Notes: generated by a model from the letters alone, not told the origin. A stretch of DNA of 64,000 nt from Xestospongia muta (GCA_963693285.1 OY848925.1:6550932-6614931); one strand, 5' to 3'. Shown: positions 34,871 to 47,282, counted from the first letter of the stretch. Numbers and translations are program-made.

Positions 34871-35863
34871 ATGAATAAAATGTTATTTTGTATTCAACTT
34901 TTATTCTTGTTTATAGTAAGTTTAACTTTCTGCTTCTGTGATGTGTTATCTGTGGACACTTCTGTACAAATCACCACTGTTCCAATTGCTACACCTGTGG
35001 ACACCTCTGTACCAAGTATCACCGTTCCCATTGCTACAACTGTAGACACCTCTGTACCAAGTATCACCGTTCCCATTGCTACAACTGTGGACACCTCTGT
35101 ACCAAGTATCAACATTCTGATTGCTACATCTATAGACACCTCTGTACCAACTACCACTGTTCCCATTGCTACACCTATAGACACCTCTGTACCAACTACC
35201 ACTGTTCTAATTGCTACACCAGTGGACACCTCTGTACCAACTACCACTGTTCTGATTGCTACACCAGTGGACACCTCTGTACCAACTACCACTGTTCCCA
35301 TTGCTACACCTGTGGACACCTCTATACAAACTACCACTGTTCCCATTGCTACACCTGTGGACACCTCTATACCAACTACCACCGTTCCTATTGCTACACC
35401 TATAGACACCTCTATACCAACTACCACTGTTCTGATTGCTACACCTATAGACACCTCTGTACCAACTACCACTGTTCCAATATCCACGAGAAGCATACCA
35501 GTTAACATTTCAGAGCTGATAATTGCAGTGTCTACAATAACTACAGTTATAATAGTCTTGTTCATAGTAACTGGTTTGGTTTGCACTATTTATTATAAGT
35601 ACAGAACACCACACTCAACCACTGAACAAGAAGATACTCCTATTATGGTCACAGATATATCATTAGCTGATAACGAAGCTTACCATGTACATGTACAAGA
35701 GAGTCATATACCACTGACTAATACTGAGGTATATTACATCAATATACAAGAAACTGATATACCAGTGGCTGACAATGAAGCATATGATATGAGAACAGCT
35801 GCTACAAATATTGCAACTAATAATGAAGACTTATTATATGATGAGATTGTGATTATTACATAA
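34871..35863 (+). CDS. T-1: mucin-like single-pass protein with ITIM-like tail
   Basis: A single exon of 330 residues. The signal peptide is MNKMLFCIQLLFLFIVSLTFC. The ectodomain is 12 units of 15 residues of the form VDTSVPTTTVPIATP, likely O-glycosylated. The TM is LIIAVSTITTVIIVLFIVTGLV, followed by YYKYR. The tail of about 85 residues contains AYHVHV, VYYINI and LLYDEI; the last two fit the ITIM pattern (I/V/L)xYxx(I/V/L). I recognise no named family. The gene lies 175 bp after I-1 and 75 bp before the II-1 start, a position kept in the other copies. The ATG at 34871 was chosen as the first in-frame ATG before the hydrophobic leader. Confidence 0.8.
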   Translation: MNKMLFCIQLLFLFIVSLTFCFCDVLSVDTSVQITTVPIATPVDTSVPSITVPIATTVDTSVPSITVPIATTVDTSVPSINILIATSIDTSVPTTTVPIATPIDTSVPTTTVLIATPVDTSVPTTTVLIATPVDTSVPTTTVPIATPVDTSIQTTTVPIATPVDTSIPTTTVPIATPIDTSIPTTTVLIATPIDTSVPTTTVPISTRSIPVNISELIIAVSTITTVIIVLFIVTGLVCTIYYKYRTPHSTTEQEDTPIMVTDISLADNEAYHVHVQESHIPLTNTEVYYINIQETDIPVADNEAYDMRTAATNIATNNEDLLYDEIVIIT

Positions 35864-35891
35864 TTAATTTTTTATCAAAATTAATGTTACA

Positions 35892-35909
35892 GGAAGTACA
35901 GGCGGAAGT
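35892..35909 (+). promoter_or_regulatory. Paired GGAAGT (ETS-like) sites ahead of II-1
   Basis: GGAAGT at 35892-35897 and CGGAAGT at 35903-35909 lie 30-47 bp before the II-1 ATG. The same pair is kept ahead of every type II gene in the window. Confidence 0.5.
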
Positions 35910-35938
35910 CCTTTCTAGGCAATTATTATTGTATAGCA

Positions 35939-38917
35939 ATGGAGCAAAAATATTTAGTGACAGTGCTGTTCTTTCTAAAAGTGGTACGCCAAACAAGAAA
36001 TAATTGAAATTATAATAATATATAAACAATTCTTCTCTTTTCCTACAGTTTATACAAAGTGCCAGTGGAACTTACAATCTCCAGTTTCAATTCCATCACT
36101 ACAGCAATCCTGGTGGTCGTGCAGAAGGAGGGTGCTGTGATTATTATTGGTGTATTTATACAACCTGTGATACTAACTTTGAAATATGTCTACGAAATGG
36201 AGGTACATCTCACAATAATAATGATAGCTGTCTTTCAGGTACTACTCTTAATCCTGGTGATGTTGGTGGAAATGATATTAATTTTGGTAGTAAAATAGGT
36301 CAAATTAATAATCCTTTCAGTTACAGTGGAAGTACAATATTGCAGGTATATGATAACTGTAGAGTTGTAATTGTTTAACAATAACTAAAACTAAAACCAT
36401 TTTTGTAAAAGGGAAATCATTATTGTTAACAATAACAAAACTATAACTAAAATTAGTTAGAAATCATTAACAAACAATAACTAAACAAAAATTGCAGCTC
36501 TGTACTAGTAAAATAAGAAAAAATTATTAACACGTTGATGTGTAAACAAGGTGCATAGACCTATTGAGTGGTCAAAGAACTTTTACAATACCACAAATCA
36601 TCACCTGACTTGGCTGTTTATATGAGGATTTATTTGTTTCGTTCAAAAGGAGAAGAACATTATAAAGGAAAAAGAGTCAGCTTTGGCAAAGTCAAAAAGG
36701 TCCCAATGTAATTTTACTTAAACATTTGACATTGTACATTTGGCACTTAAATGTTATCCTTTAAAATAGACTTTCATCAATAACAATAACAACGATTTGA
36801 TTCACTAACAATAACTAAAGCAAATACTCACATCAATTTTGTGAACAATCTATAACAAAAACTAAAATTCAAACAAATTTTGTACAATAACAATAACAGT
36901 AACTAAATACAAATTCAATACTTTTACAACACTAGTGAAAATCATAGGTTTTAAATTAATCTATTTCTTTCCAGTCTGGTTATCAACTCTATTTAAATGT
37001 ATTTGATTACGACTCAGTTACGTCACATGATCTTATTGATAAGATCTTTGTTGAAGTATCCTCTACACCCACGTCAGTCCAATCAAAAAAGATCACTGGA
37101 ATACATAACAGAGCATCACTAGTACTGAGTTATACACTATCTTGTGCACAGAACTATTATGGAACAGACTGTTCTGTGTACTGTATACCATATGATGACA
37201 GTCAAAATGGACACTATACTTGTGACAGTACTACTGGTAATAAAGTCTGCCTTTCAGGATGGCAAAATCCTGGAAACAATTGCAAAGATGGTTAGTTAAT
37301 AACAATTATTATATTTTCATCTTTCTGTTTTGTCTTTAGCTGCTTGTGAGTTAGTTTGTGGACAAGGTGGAAATTGTACAAATAATACTTGTGTCTGTAA
37401 TGATGGATGGACAGGAGATCATTGTGATACACCTCAGTGTGCCGTGGGTTGTCACCCTGAAGGAGGGTATTGTGATACTCCCTATGAATGTATATGTCAC
37501 AAAAATTGGAATGGTACAAACTGTAGTCAGTTTTTGTGTGCACCTAACTGCAGCTCAGTGGGCAGTAACTGTAGTATTCCTGGACAGTGTATCTGCTTAC
37601 CAGGATACACTGGAGATAATTGTAATATAGGTTAGTACTGTAATGATTAGATAGTAATAAATATTTGGCATTGTGTAATATGTATGTTAATTGTTATTAT
37701 AACACAGATATGTTACCATGTGAACATCAGATGCCCTGTCAAAATGGTGCAAGTTGTACTAACAATGGCAGTAATGGACAATATATCTGTAAATGTTCAT
37801 CTGGTTATACTGGGAGTGATTGTGAAGATGATATTGATGAGTGTTTAACAGAACCTTGTCATAATGATAGTACTTGTATAGTAAGAAAACTCTATAATAT
37901 AACTAGAAATTATATTATTAAATTCTCAGAATCTACCTGGTGACTTTAAGTGTTTGTGTTTGTCAGGATGGACTGGAAATTTATGCAAAGATAATATCGA
38001 TGAGTGTGCCCCTGATCCTTGTCTTAATAATGGTACATGTACAGATTTGGTTAATAGCCATTATTGTCAGTGTACAATAGAGTTTGAAGTGAGTAATTGT
38101 TAAGTAATAGTTTATCATACATTTCATCTTAAAGGGTTTGAACTGTGAGTTAGAAGTCAATACATGTATTCCTGATCCATGTGAAAATAATGCAACTTGT
38201 GTCAACCTCTTTACAAACTATACTTGTTTATGTCCAACTGGTTATACCGGAAACAATTGCGAGTTTAGTTTCTCCAGTACTGTTAGTTCTTCTATTGCAC
38301 CAACAGTCAAACCAGAGTGTAAGCTGTTGAATAAACTTGTCAAAAAGGTTTAAATATTTTCTTTAACAGTGTCCACTATCCCTATACCAGCTATTACTGG
38401 AGGTGTAGCAGGGTTCATATTTATCATTGTAATATTTATTCTTATCATTGTATTGATTATGTGGCTTACCAAACGAAAGCAGAATCATCACAAAATCAAA
38501 GGTATGTATTTATAAATTGTCATTTATTTTCAATATAAGAAGTAACCAGAAGACTTTATATAATTATCATATTATATGTCACCAGATAATGGAGAATTGG
38601 ATTATGAGAACAGTTCTGTTGATGTTCTTAAAATGGAATATCTTATGTATGAAGCACCAGATGATCTATTGAAAGCTATAGAATTAATTCCTAATCCACT
38701 TTATGGTAGAACAGCAAAAAGGGAGGAACAACCCACGTCTGGTTTGGATACTATAGAATTAGTACCTAATCCACTTTATGGTAGAACAGCAGAAAGAGAA
38801 GAGGAATCCAAGTTTCATTCCTCTGAATCACAACACATGTTACTAAGCATCAAAAAAGTGGCCCCACCCACACTTAATTATGACTATGTGGAACATCGCG
38901 ACAGACATCAGCACTAA
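35939..38917 (+). CDS. Delta-like Notch ligand, type II (II-1)
   Basis: Nine exons: 35939-35983 (signal peptide MEQKYLVTVLFFLKV), 36049-36345 and 36975-37290 (MNNL then [32 protein letters not shown]), 37340-37630, 37708-37880, 37930-38088 and 38135-38318 (seven EGF repeats, some cbEGF-like with DIDEC), 38370-38501 ([25 protein letters not shown]) and 38586-38917 (tail). MNNL begins [18 protein letters not shown] with a CC pair as in Drosophila Delta. The tail has YEAP and two NPLYG motifs. A two-base insertion in the last codons (CATCGCGACAG) shifts the frame, so the tail ends HRDRHQH in place of the sibling ending HRQTSALNTPTYDHIRS. A hAT-like MITE fills intron 2. Confidence 0.9.
36360..36934 (-). 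mobile_element. hAT-like MITE, full length (copy 1, in II-1 intron 2)
   Basis: A 575-bp element in reverse orientation to the other copies. Its ends read TAGAGTTGTA and, on the other strand, TAGTGTTGTA, a 10-bp inverted repeat with one mismatch. It has no coding capacity. No clear target duplication is visible at this copy. Confidence 0.8.
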
Positions 38918-39167
38918 ATACTCCAACTTATGACCACATTAGGTCATGATCATGTGACAATGACATCATAATGATACTATACATTAAATAAAAGTTATTA
39001 TTGTTTAGTCACTGTGATATAATGTTCAATTCTGGATTTAGAATTGTAGTTTTATCAATAATTGTCTAACAAAGTTATCAATACTGGTGACTGATACTGT
39101 GGTATATCATGAGAGTGACTGGAACAAATAACATTGACGTTCTGGGAATACTCCGTTGATTATTAAA
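38918..39167. other. 3' flank conserved among type II genes
   Basis: Sequence with ATTAAATAAAAG (probable polyadenylation signal) and a conserved block up to CATTGACGTTCTGG. It recurs after II-2, II-4, II-5 and cassette B. No coding exon seen. Confidence 0.6.
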
Positions 39168-39235
39168 CATTATTATCCAGAGTGTAGGCTGTTGAATAAA
39201 TTTGTCACAAAATGTTTAAGTATTTTCTTTATCAG

Positions 39236-39794
39236 TGTCCATTATCCCTATACCAGCTATTACTGGAGGTGTAGCAGGGTTAATATTTATCATTGTAATA
39301 TTTATTCTTATCATTGTATTGATTATGTGGCTTACCAAACGAAAGCAGAATCATCACAAAATAAAAGGTATGTATTTATAAATTGTTATGTCATTTATTT
39401 TCAATATAAGAAGTAACCAGAAGTCTTTATATGATTATCATATTATATGTCACCAGATAATGGAGAATTGGATTACGAGAATAATTCTGTTGATGTTCTT
39501 AAAATGGAACATCTTATGTATGAAGCACCAGATGATCTGTTGAAACCTATCTATGCCAATGAAGTTAAAGAGAAAGCCACACCCTCTTGTTATGATGAGG
39601 CAACATTAAGAACAGTTCCAAATGAACTATATAATGCAATAGATAAAGGGACACCTCCTCCTCCTGAGTATTCCAGTCTCAATTATAATCAGTATGAGAG
39701 TGTAAACTTGGGTATGGACCTGGCAAGTAATCCAGTTTCTAATCCATTATATGGTAGAACATTAGAAAAGCAGGAACAACCCACGTCTTCTTGA
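39236..39794 (+). other. Orphan TM + tail cassette A
   Basis: A copy of only the last two type II exons. The TM exon is 39236-39367 and the tail exon 39457-39794. Phases and acceptor sites (ATCAG, ACCAG) are intact, so exon 7 of II-1 could splice here in place of its own TM exon. The tail differs from II-1: [34 protein letters not shown] and a single NPLYG. Its stop codon lies at a join with type I sequence. It could be an alternative terminal exon pair or a relic. Confidence 0.75.
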
Positions 39795-40134
39795 TGATGT
39801 CTGTGATAAAATTTTGATCTTATTGATAAGATATTCATAGAAGTTCCCTTGGTAACAGGTACCACAACAACTTCACAGGAATACTCAGGAGACAATGATG
39901 TAGCCACTATAAACCTCAGTTATAAATTAGTCTGTGCTAACAATAATTATTATGGAGTTGACTGTTTTGTCTTTTGTGAACCTCAAGATAACGATACTGG
40001 ACATTATACATGTAATCCTATCACTGGTGCTAAAGAATGCCTACCAGGTTTTGTTAATCCTAGTACAAATTGTACTATTAGCAATCCTAACTGCTTATTA
40101 ACCAGTACAACTGCAAAGAAAACAAGCATTCAAC
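39795..40134 (+). pseudogene. Type I ligand exon-3 fragment (DSL only)
   Basis: Homologous to I-1 33,005-33,349: LIDKIFIEVPLV, then an intact DSL domain (LVCANNNYYGVDCFVFC, GHYTCN, CLPGF). There is no leader or MNNL exon, and the fragment ends at CATTCAAC where the MITE begins. It looks like a deletion remnant of a type I gene. Confidence 0.85.
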
Positions 40135-40508
40135 TAGTGTTGTAAAAGTATTGAATTTGTATTTAGTTACTGTTATTGTTATTGTACAAAATTTGTTTGA
40201 ATTTTAGTTTTTGTTATTGATTGTTCACAAAATTGATGTGAGTATTTGCTTTAGTTATTGTTAGTGAATCAAATTTTTGTTATTGTTATTGATGAAAGTC
40301 TATTTTAAAGGATAACATTTAAGTGCCAAATGTACAATGTCAAATGTTTAAGTAAAATTACATTGGGACCTTTTTGACTTTGCCAAAGCTGACTCTTTTT
40401 CCTTTATAAAGTTCTTCTCCTTTTGAACGAAACAAATAAATCCTCCTATAAACAGCCAAGTCAGGTGATGACTTGTGGTATTGCACCTTGTTTACACATC
40501 AATGTGTT
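40135..40508 (+). mobile_element. hAT-like MITE, truncated (copy 2)
   Basis: Starts TAGTGTTGTA immediately after CATTCAAC. It has a 32-bp internal deletion shared with copy 3 and is cut at ATCAATGTG, where T-2 sequence begins. Confidence 0.85.
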
Positions 40509-41196
40509 TATAGTAGGTTTAACTTTCTGCTTCTGTGATGTGTTATCTGTGGACACTTCTGTACAAATCACCACTGTTCCAATTGCTACACCTATAAACA
40601 CCTCTGTACCAACTACCACTGTTCCCATTGCTACACCAGTGGACACCTCTGTACCAACTACCACCGTTCCCATTGCTACACCTGTGGACACCTCTATACC
40701 AACTACCACCGTTCCTATTGCTACACCTATAGACACCTCTATACCAACTACCACTGTTCTGATTGCTACACCTATAGACACCTCTGTACCAACTACCACT
40801 GTTCCAATATCCACAAGAAGCATACCAGTTAACATTTCAGAGCTGATAATTGCAGTGTCTACAATAACTACAGTTATAATAATCTTGTTCATAGTAACTG
40901 GTTTGGTTTGCACTATTTATTGTAAGTACAGAAGACCACACTCAACCACTGAACAAGAAGATACTCCTATTATGGTCACAGATATATCATTAGCTGATAA
41001 CGAAGTTTACCATGTACATGTACATGTACAAGAGAGTCATATACCACTGACTAATACTGAGGTATATTACATCAATATACAAGAAACTGATATACCAGTG
41101 GTTGACAATGAAGCATATGATACGAGAACAGCTGCTACAAATATTGCAACTAATAATGAAGACTTATTATATGATGAGATTGTGATTATTACATAA
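40468..41196 (+). CDS. T-2: mucin-like protein with MITE-derived N-terminus
   Basis: 242 residues if translation starts at the ATG at 40468. The first 14 or so codons (MTCGIAPCLHINV) come from the MITE and run in frame into the T-family sequence GLTFCFCDVLSVDTS. Together they make a plausible signal peptide, replacing the lost MNKMLFCIQLLFLF. Six 15-residue stalk repeats follow, then the TM and a tail with VYYINI and LLYDEI. It is 85 bp before the II-2 start. Whether it is expressed is unknown; the normal T promoter is missing. Confidence 0.65.
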   Translation: MTCGIAPCLHINVFIVGLTFCFCDVLSVDTSVQITTVPIATPINTSVPTTTVPIATPVDTSVPTTTVPIATPVDTSIPTTTVPIATPIDTSIPTTTVLIATPIDTSVPTTTVPISTRSIPVNISELIIAVSTITTVIIILFIVTGLVCTIYCKYRRPHSTTEQEDTPIMVTDISLADNEVYHVHVHVQESHIPLTNTEVYYINIQETDIPVVDNEAYDTRTAATNIATNNEDLLYDEIVIIT

Positions 41197-41225
41197 TTAA
41201 TTTTTTAATCAAAATTAATGATACA

Positions 41226-41243
41226 GGAAGTACAGGCGGAAGT
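41226..41243 (+). promoter_or_regulatory. Paired GGAAGT sites ahead of II-2
   Basis: GGAAGT at 41226-41231 and CGGAAGT at 41237-41243, same spacing as at II-1. Confidence 0.5.
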
Positions 41244-41281
41244 CCTTTCTAGGCGTGGTTAGCAATTATTATTGTATAGTG

Positions 41282-44170
41282 ATGGAGCAAAAATATTTAG
41301 TGACAGTGTTATTCTTTCTAAAAGTGGTACGCCAAACAAGAAATAATTGAAATTATAATAATATATAAACAATTCTTCTCTTCTCCTACAGTTTATACAA
41401 AGTGCCAATGGAACTTACAATCTTCAGTTTCAATTCCATCATTACAGCAATCCTGGTGGTCGTGCAGAAGGAGGGTGCTGTGAAGATTATACGTGTTATT
41501 TTTCAACAAGCTGTAATACTCACTTTGAAATATGTCTAAGAAATGGAGGTACATCTCACAATAATAATGGTGGCTGTCTTTCTGGTACTAGTCTCAATTC
41601 TGGTGATGTTGGTGAAAATAATATTAATTTTGGTAGTAAAATAGGTCAAATTAATAATCCTTTCAGTTACAGTGGAAGTACAATATCACAGGTATATGAT
41701 AACTGGATAGGTTTTAAATTAATATATTACTTTCCAGTCTGGTTATCAACTCTATTTAAATGTATTTGATTACGACTCAGTTACTTCACATGATCTTATT
41801 GATAAGATCTTTGTTGAAGTATCCTCTACACCCACGTCAGTCCAATCACAAAAGATCACTGGAATACACAACAGAGCATCATTAGTACTGAGTTATACAC
41901 TATCTTGTGCACAGAACTATTATGGAACAGACTGTTCTGTGTACTGTATACCATATAATGACACTCAAAATGGACACTATACTTGTGACAGTACTACTGG
42001 TAATAAAGTCTGCCTTTCAGGATGGCAAAATCCTGGAAATAATTGTAAAGAAGGTTAGTTAATAACAATTATTATATTTTCATCTTTCTGTTTTGTCTTT
42101 AGCTGCTTGTGAGTTAGTTTGTGGACAAGGTGGAAATTGTACCAATAATACTTGTGTCTGTAATGATGGATGGACAGGAGATCATTGTGATACACCTCAG
42201 TGTGCCGTGGGTTGTCACCCTGAAGGAGGGTATTGTGATACTCCCTATGAATGTATATGTTATGAAAATTGGAATGGTACAAACTGCAGTGAGTCTTTGT
42301 GCGCACTTAACTGCAGCTCAGTGGGCAGTAACTGTAGTAATTCTGAAGAGTGTATCTGCTTACCAGGATACACTGGAGATAATTGTGATATAGGTCAGTA
42401 CTATAATGATTAGATAGTAGTAAATATTTGGTATGTGGAACAATGTTAATTGTTATTATAACACAGATATGTTTCCATGTGAACATCAAATGCCCTGTCA
42501 AAATGGTGCAAATTGTACTAACAATGGTAGTAATGGACAATATATCTGTAAATGTTCATCTGGTTATACTGGGAGTGATTGTGAAGATGATATTAATGAG
42601 TGTTTAACAGAACCTTGTCATAACGATAGTACTTGTATAGTAAGAAAACTCTATAATATAACTAGAAATTATATTATTAAATTCTCAGAATCTACCTGGT
42701 GACTTTAAGTGCTTGTGTTTGTCAGGATGGACTGGAAATTTATGCAAAGATAATATCGATGAGTGTGCCCCTGACCCTTGTCTTAATAATGGTACATGTA
42801 TGGATTTGATTAATAGCCATTATTGTCAGTGTACAATAGAGTTTGTAGTAAGTAATTGTTAAGTAATAGTTTAGAATACATTTCATCTTCAAGGGTTTGA
42901 ACTGTGAGTTAGAAGTCAATACATGTATTCCTGATCCGTGTGAAAATAATGCAACTTGTGTCAACCTCTTTACAAACTATACTTGTTTATGTCCAACTGG
43001 TTATACTGGAAACAATTGCGAGTTTAGTTTCTCCAGTACTGTTAGTTCTTCTATTGCACCAACAGTCAAACCAAAGTGTAAGCTGTTGAATAAACTTGTC
43101 AAAAAGGTTTAAATATTTTCTTTAACAGTGTCCACTATCCCTATACCAGCTATTACTGGAGGTGTAGCAGGGTTAATATTTATTATTGTAATATTTATTC
43201 TTATCATTGTATTGGTTATGTGGTTTGCCAAACGAAAGCAGAAACATCACAAAATCAAAGGTATGTATTTATAAATTATGTCATTTATTTTCAATATAAG
43301 AAGTAACCCAAAGTCTTTATATAATTGTCATATTATATGTCACCAGATAATGGAGAATTGGATTACGAGAATAGTTCTGTTGATGTTCTTAAAATGGAAG
43401 ATCTTATGTATGAAGTACCAGATGATCTATTGAAACCTATGTATGCCAATGAAGTTAAAGAAAAAGCCACACCCTCTTGTTATGATGAGCCAGCATTACG
43501 AACAGTTTCAAACGAACTATATAATATAATAGATAAAGGGACACCTCCTACTCCTGAGTATTCCAGCCTCAATTTCAATCAATATGAGAGTGTAAACATG
43601 GGTATGGGCCTACCTAGTGATCCAGTTTACAGTCAGCTAGAAAGAAAAGAGCAACATAGATTTAGTTCAGATACTGATAAATTAATTCCTAATCTACTTC
43701 ACGGTGGAACACCAGAAAGGGAGGAACAACCCACGTCTAATATGGATACTGACGAATTAGTTCCTAATCCGCTTTACGGAGGAACACTAGAAAGGGATGA
43801 ACAACCCACGTCTAATATGGATACCGAGGAATTAATTTCTAATCCACTTTATGGTGGAACACTAGAAAATGAGGAACAACCCACATCTAATATGGATACT
43901 GAGGAATTAATTCCTAATCCACTTTATGGTGGAACACTAGAAAATGAGGAACAACCCACGTCTAATATGGATACTGAAGAATTAATTCCTAATCCACTTT
44001 ACGGAGGAACACTAGAAAGAGAAGAGGAATCCAAGTTTCATTCCTCTGAATCACAACACATGTTACTAAGCAATGAAAAAGTGGCCCTACCCACACTTAA
44101 TTATGACTATGTGGAACATCGACAGACGTCAGCACTAAATACTCCAACTTATGACCACATTAGGTCATGA
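41282..44170 (+). CDS. Delta-like Notch ligand, type II (II-2), NPLYG-repeat tail
   Basis: Same nine-exon layout as II-1: signal peptide MEQKYLVTVLFFLKV, MNNL ([27 protein letters not shown]), DSL ([16 protein letters not shown]), seven EGF repeats, TM and tail. All exons keep frame and splice sites. The tail is the fullest in the array: [19 protein letters not shown], then PTPEYSSLNFNQYE, then a run of 25-residue units (one degenerate NLLHGG and four NPLYGG), ending NYDYVEHRQ and TPTYDHIRS. I take this as the least damaged complete type II gene. NPxY motifs bind PTB-domain endocytic adaptors (known); a role in ligand endocytosis is an inference. Confidence 0.92.
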
Positions 44171-44543
44171 TCATGTGACAATGACATCATAATGATACTA
44201 TACATTAAATAAGAATTGTTATTGTTTAGTCACTGTGATATAATGTTCAATTCTGGATTTAAAAATTATAGTTTATCAATAATTTTCTAACAAAGTTATC
44301 AATACTGGTGACTTGATACTGTGGTATATCATGAGAGTGGCTGGAACAAATAACATTGACGTTCTGGGAACACTCCGTTGATTATCACATGTTATAAACT
44401 CTATTATCCCTATATTGACTCTCTCGTATCAACTCTGTTGAACTTACCTTTTACAGGAAGTAGAGTCACTACGGGGGGCGGAAGTCGGTTGTCTCTACAT
44501 ATAAGTGTGGTTGGTGATATTTACTAGTATATCGTAGAAAGCA
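44171..44543. other. Spacer between II-2 and II-3
   Basis: Holds the conserved type II 3' flank with AATAAG, then a leader region ACTCTATTATCCCTATATTG shared with II-5. No T gene or type I fragment is present here, unlike the other spacers. Confidence 0.65.
44457..44485 (+). promoter_or_regulatory. Paired GGAAGT sites ahead of II-3
   Basis: GGAAGT at 44457-44462 and CGGAAGT at 44479-44485 with a wider gap (GTCACTACGGGGGG) than at II-1. The same wider form occurs at II-5. Confidence 0.5.
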
Positions 44544-46942
44544 ATGGAGCAAAGAATTTTCCTGATAGTTTTGTTCTTTCTAAAAGTGGTATGTTAAAGA
44601 ATAAACAATTCTAAATATAAATAATCTCTTCTTGTGTAGTTTATACAGAGCACCAGTGGAACTTACAATCTCCAGTTTCAATTCCATCACTACAACAATC
44701 CTGGTGGTCAACAAGCCAATGGCAATTGCTGTGAGCATTTCATTGGATGTATTTCAAGAAGGTGTGATACTAAATTTAAAATATGTCTAAGAAATGGAGG
44801 TACATCTTACAATAATAATGGTGGCTGTCTTTCTGGTACTAGTCTTAATCCTGGTGATGTTGGTGGAAATTATATTAATTTTGGTAGTAAAATAGGTCAA
44901 ATTAATAATCCTTTCAGTTACAATGGAAGTACAATATCACAGGTATATGATAACTGGATAGGTTTTAAATTAATTTATTTCTTTCCAGTCTGGTTATCAA
45001 CTCTATTTAAAGATAATTGACTACGACTCAATTACGTATAATGATCTTATTGATAAGATCTTTGTTGAAGTATCCTCTACACCCACGTCAGTCCAATCAA
45101 AAAAGATCACTGGAATACACAACAGAGCATCATTAGTACTAAGTTATACACTATCTTGTGCACAGAACTATTATGGAACAGACTGTTCTGTGTACTGTAT
45201 ACCATATAATGACAATCAAAATGGACACTATACTTGTGACAGTACTACTGGTAATAAAGTCTGCCTTTCAGGATGGCAAAATCCTGGAAAGAATTGCAAA
45301 GATGGTTAGTTAATAACAATTATTATATTTTCATCTTTCTGTTTTGTCTTTAGCTGCTTGTGAGTTAGTTTGTGGACAAGGTGGAAATTGTACCAATAAT
45401 ACTTGTGTCTGCAATGATGGATGGACAGGAGATCATTGTGATACACCTCAGTGTGCCGTGGGTTGTCACCCTGAAGGAGGATATTGTGATATACCCTATG
45501 ATTGTAAATGTCATGAAAATTGGAATGGTACAAACTGCAGTCAGTTTTTGTGTGCACCTAACTGCAGCTCAGTGGGTGGTAACTGTAGTATTCCTGGACA
45601 GTGTATCTGCTTACCAGGATACACTGGAGATAATTGTAATATAGGTCAGTACTATAATGATTAGATAGTAGTAAATATTTGGTATTGTGTAATATGTGAG
45701 TAAACTGTTATTATAACACAGATATGTTACCATGTGAACATCAAATGCCCTGTCAAAATGGTGCAAATTGTACTAACAATGGTAGTAATGGACAATATAT
45801 CTGTAAATGTTCATCTGGTTATACTGGGAGTGATTGTGAAGATGATATTGATGAGTGTTTAACAAAACCTTGTCATAACGATAGTACATGTATAGTAAGA
45901 AAACTCTATAATATAACTAGAAATTATATTATTAAATTCTCAGAATCTACCTGGTGACTTTAAGTGCTTGTGTTTGTCAGGATGGACTGGAAATTTATGC
46001 AAAGAAAATATCAATGAATGTGCCCCTGATCCTTGTCTTAATAATGGTACATGTATAGATTTGATTAATAGCCATTATTGTCAGTGTACAATAGAGTTTG
46101 AAGTGAGTAATTGTTAAGTAATAGTTTATCATACATTTCATCTTCAAGGGTTTGAACTGTGAGTTAGAAGTTAATACATGTATTCCTGATCCGTGTGAAA
46201 ATAATGCAACTTGTGTCAACCTCTTTACAAACTATACTTGTTTATGTCCAACTGGTTATACCGGAAACAATTGCGAGTTTAGTTTCTCCAGTACTGTTAG
46301 TTCTTCTATTGAACCAACAGTCAAACCAGAGTGTAAGCTGTTGAATAAATTTGTCACAAAACATTTAAGTATTTCTTTAACAGTGTCCATTATCCCTATA
46401 CCAGCTATTACTGGAGGTGTTGCAGGGTTTATATTTATTATTGTAATATTTATTCTTATCATTGTATTGGTTATGTGGTTTGCCAAACGAAAGCAGAAAC
46501 ATCACAAAATCAAAGGTATGTATTTATAAATTGTTATGTTATTAATTTTCAATATAAGAAGTAACCAGAAGTCTTTATATAATTATCATATTATATGTCA
46601 CCAGATAATGGAGAATTGGATTATGAGAATAGTTCTGTTGATGTTCTTAAAATGGAACATCTTATGTATGATGCACCAGATGATCTATTGAAACCTATCT
46701 ATGCCAATGAAGTTAAAGAGAAAGCCACACCCTCTTGTTATGATGAGCCAACATTAAGAACAGTTCCAAATGAACTATATAATACAATTGATAAAGGGAC
46801 ACCTCCTCCTCCTGAGTATTCCAGTCTCAATTATAATCAGTATGAGAGTATAAACTTGGGTATGGACCTGCCAAGTAATCCAGTTTCTAATCCACTATAT
46901 GGTAGAACATTAGAAAAGCAGAAACAACCCACGTCTTCTTGA
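44544..46942 (+). CDS. Delta-like Notch ligand, type II (II-3), short tail
   Basis: Signal peptide [19 protein letters not shown] with [19 protein letters not shown], seven EGF repeats, TM and tail; frame and splice sites are kept throughout. The tail is [19 protein letters not shown], then [15 protein letters not shown] and one NPLYGRT. It ends PTSS where the sequence switches to type I DNA, which supplies the TGA stop. The leader and promoter belong to a second subtype shared with II-5. Confidence 0.9.
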
Positions 46943-47282
46943 TGATGTCTGTGATAAAATTTTGATCTTATTGATAAGATATTCATAGAAGTTCCCTTGG
47001 TAACAGGTACCACGACAACTTCACAGGAATACTCAGGAGACAATGATGTAGCCACTATAAACCTCAGTTATAAATTAGTCTGTGCTAACAATAATTATTA
47101 TGGAGTTGACTGTTTTGTCTTTTGTGAACCTCAAGATAATGATACTGGACATTATACATGTAATCCTATCACTGGTGCTAAAGAATGTCTACCAGGTTTT
47201 GTTAATCCTAGTACAAATTGTACTATTAGCAATCCTAACTGCTTATTAACCAGTACAACTGCAAAGAAAACAAGCATTCAAC
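46943..47282 (+). pseudogene. Type I ligand exon-3 fragment (DSL only)
   Basis: Nearly identical to the fragment at 39,795-40,134, with the same join to the type II tail on the left and to the MITE on the right. It arose by duplication of the whole joined block. Confidence 0.85.

Noticed and set aside
36350..36940. MITE copy 1 as a gene-coding region
   Set aside because: No frame of length; it is the reverse complement of the element at 55,938-56,513 and lies in an intron.
37292..37543. Minus-strand frames within EGF exons (also at 42,055, 45,306, 49,036, 51,815, 60,317)
   Set aside because: Shadows of the conserved EGF exons; they repeat in each copy because the sense exon is conserved.
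40423..40470. Longer T-2 start at 40,423
   Set aside because: It would need a TTG start. The first in-frame ATG is at 40,468 and gives a better leader.
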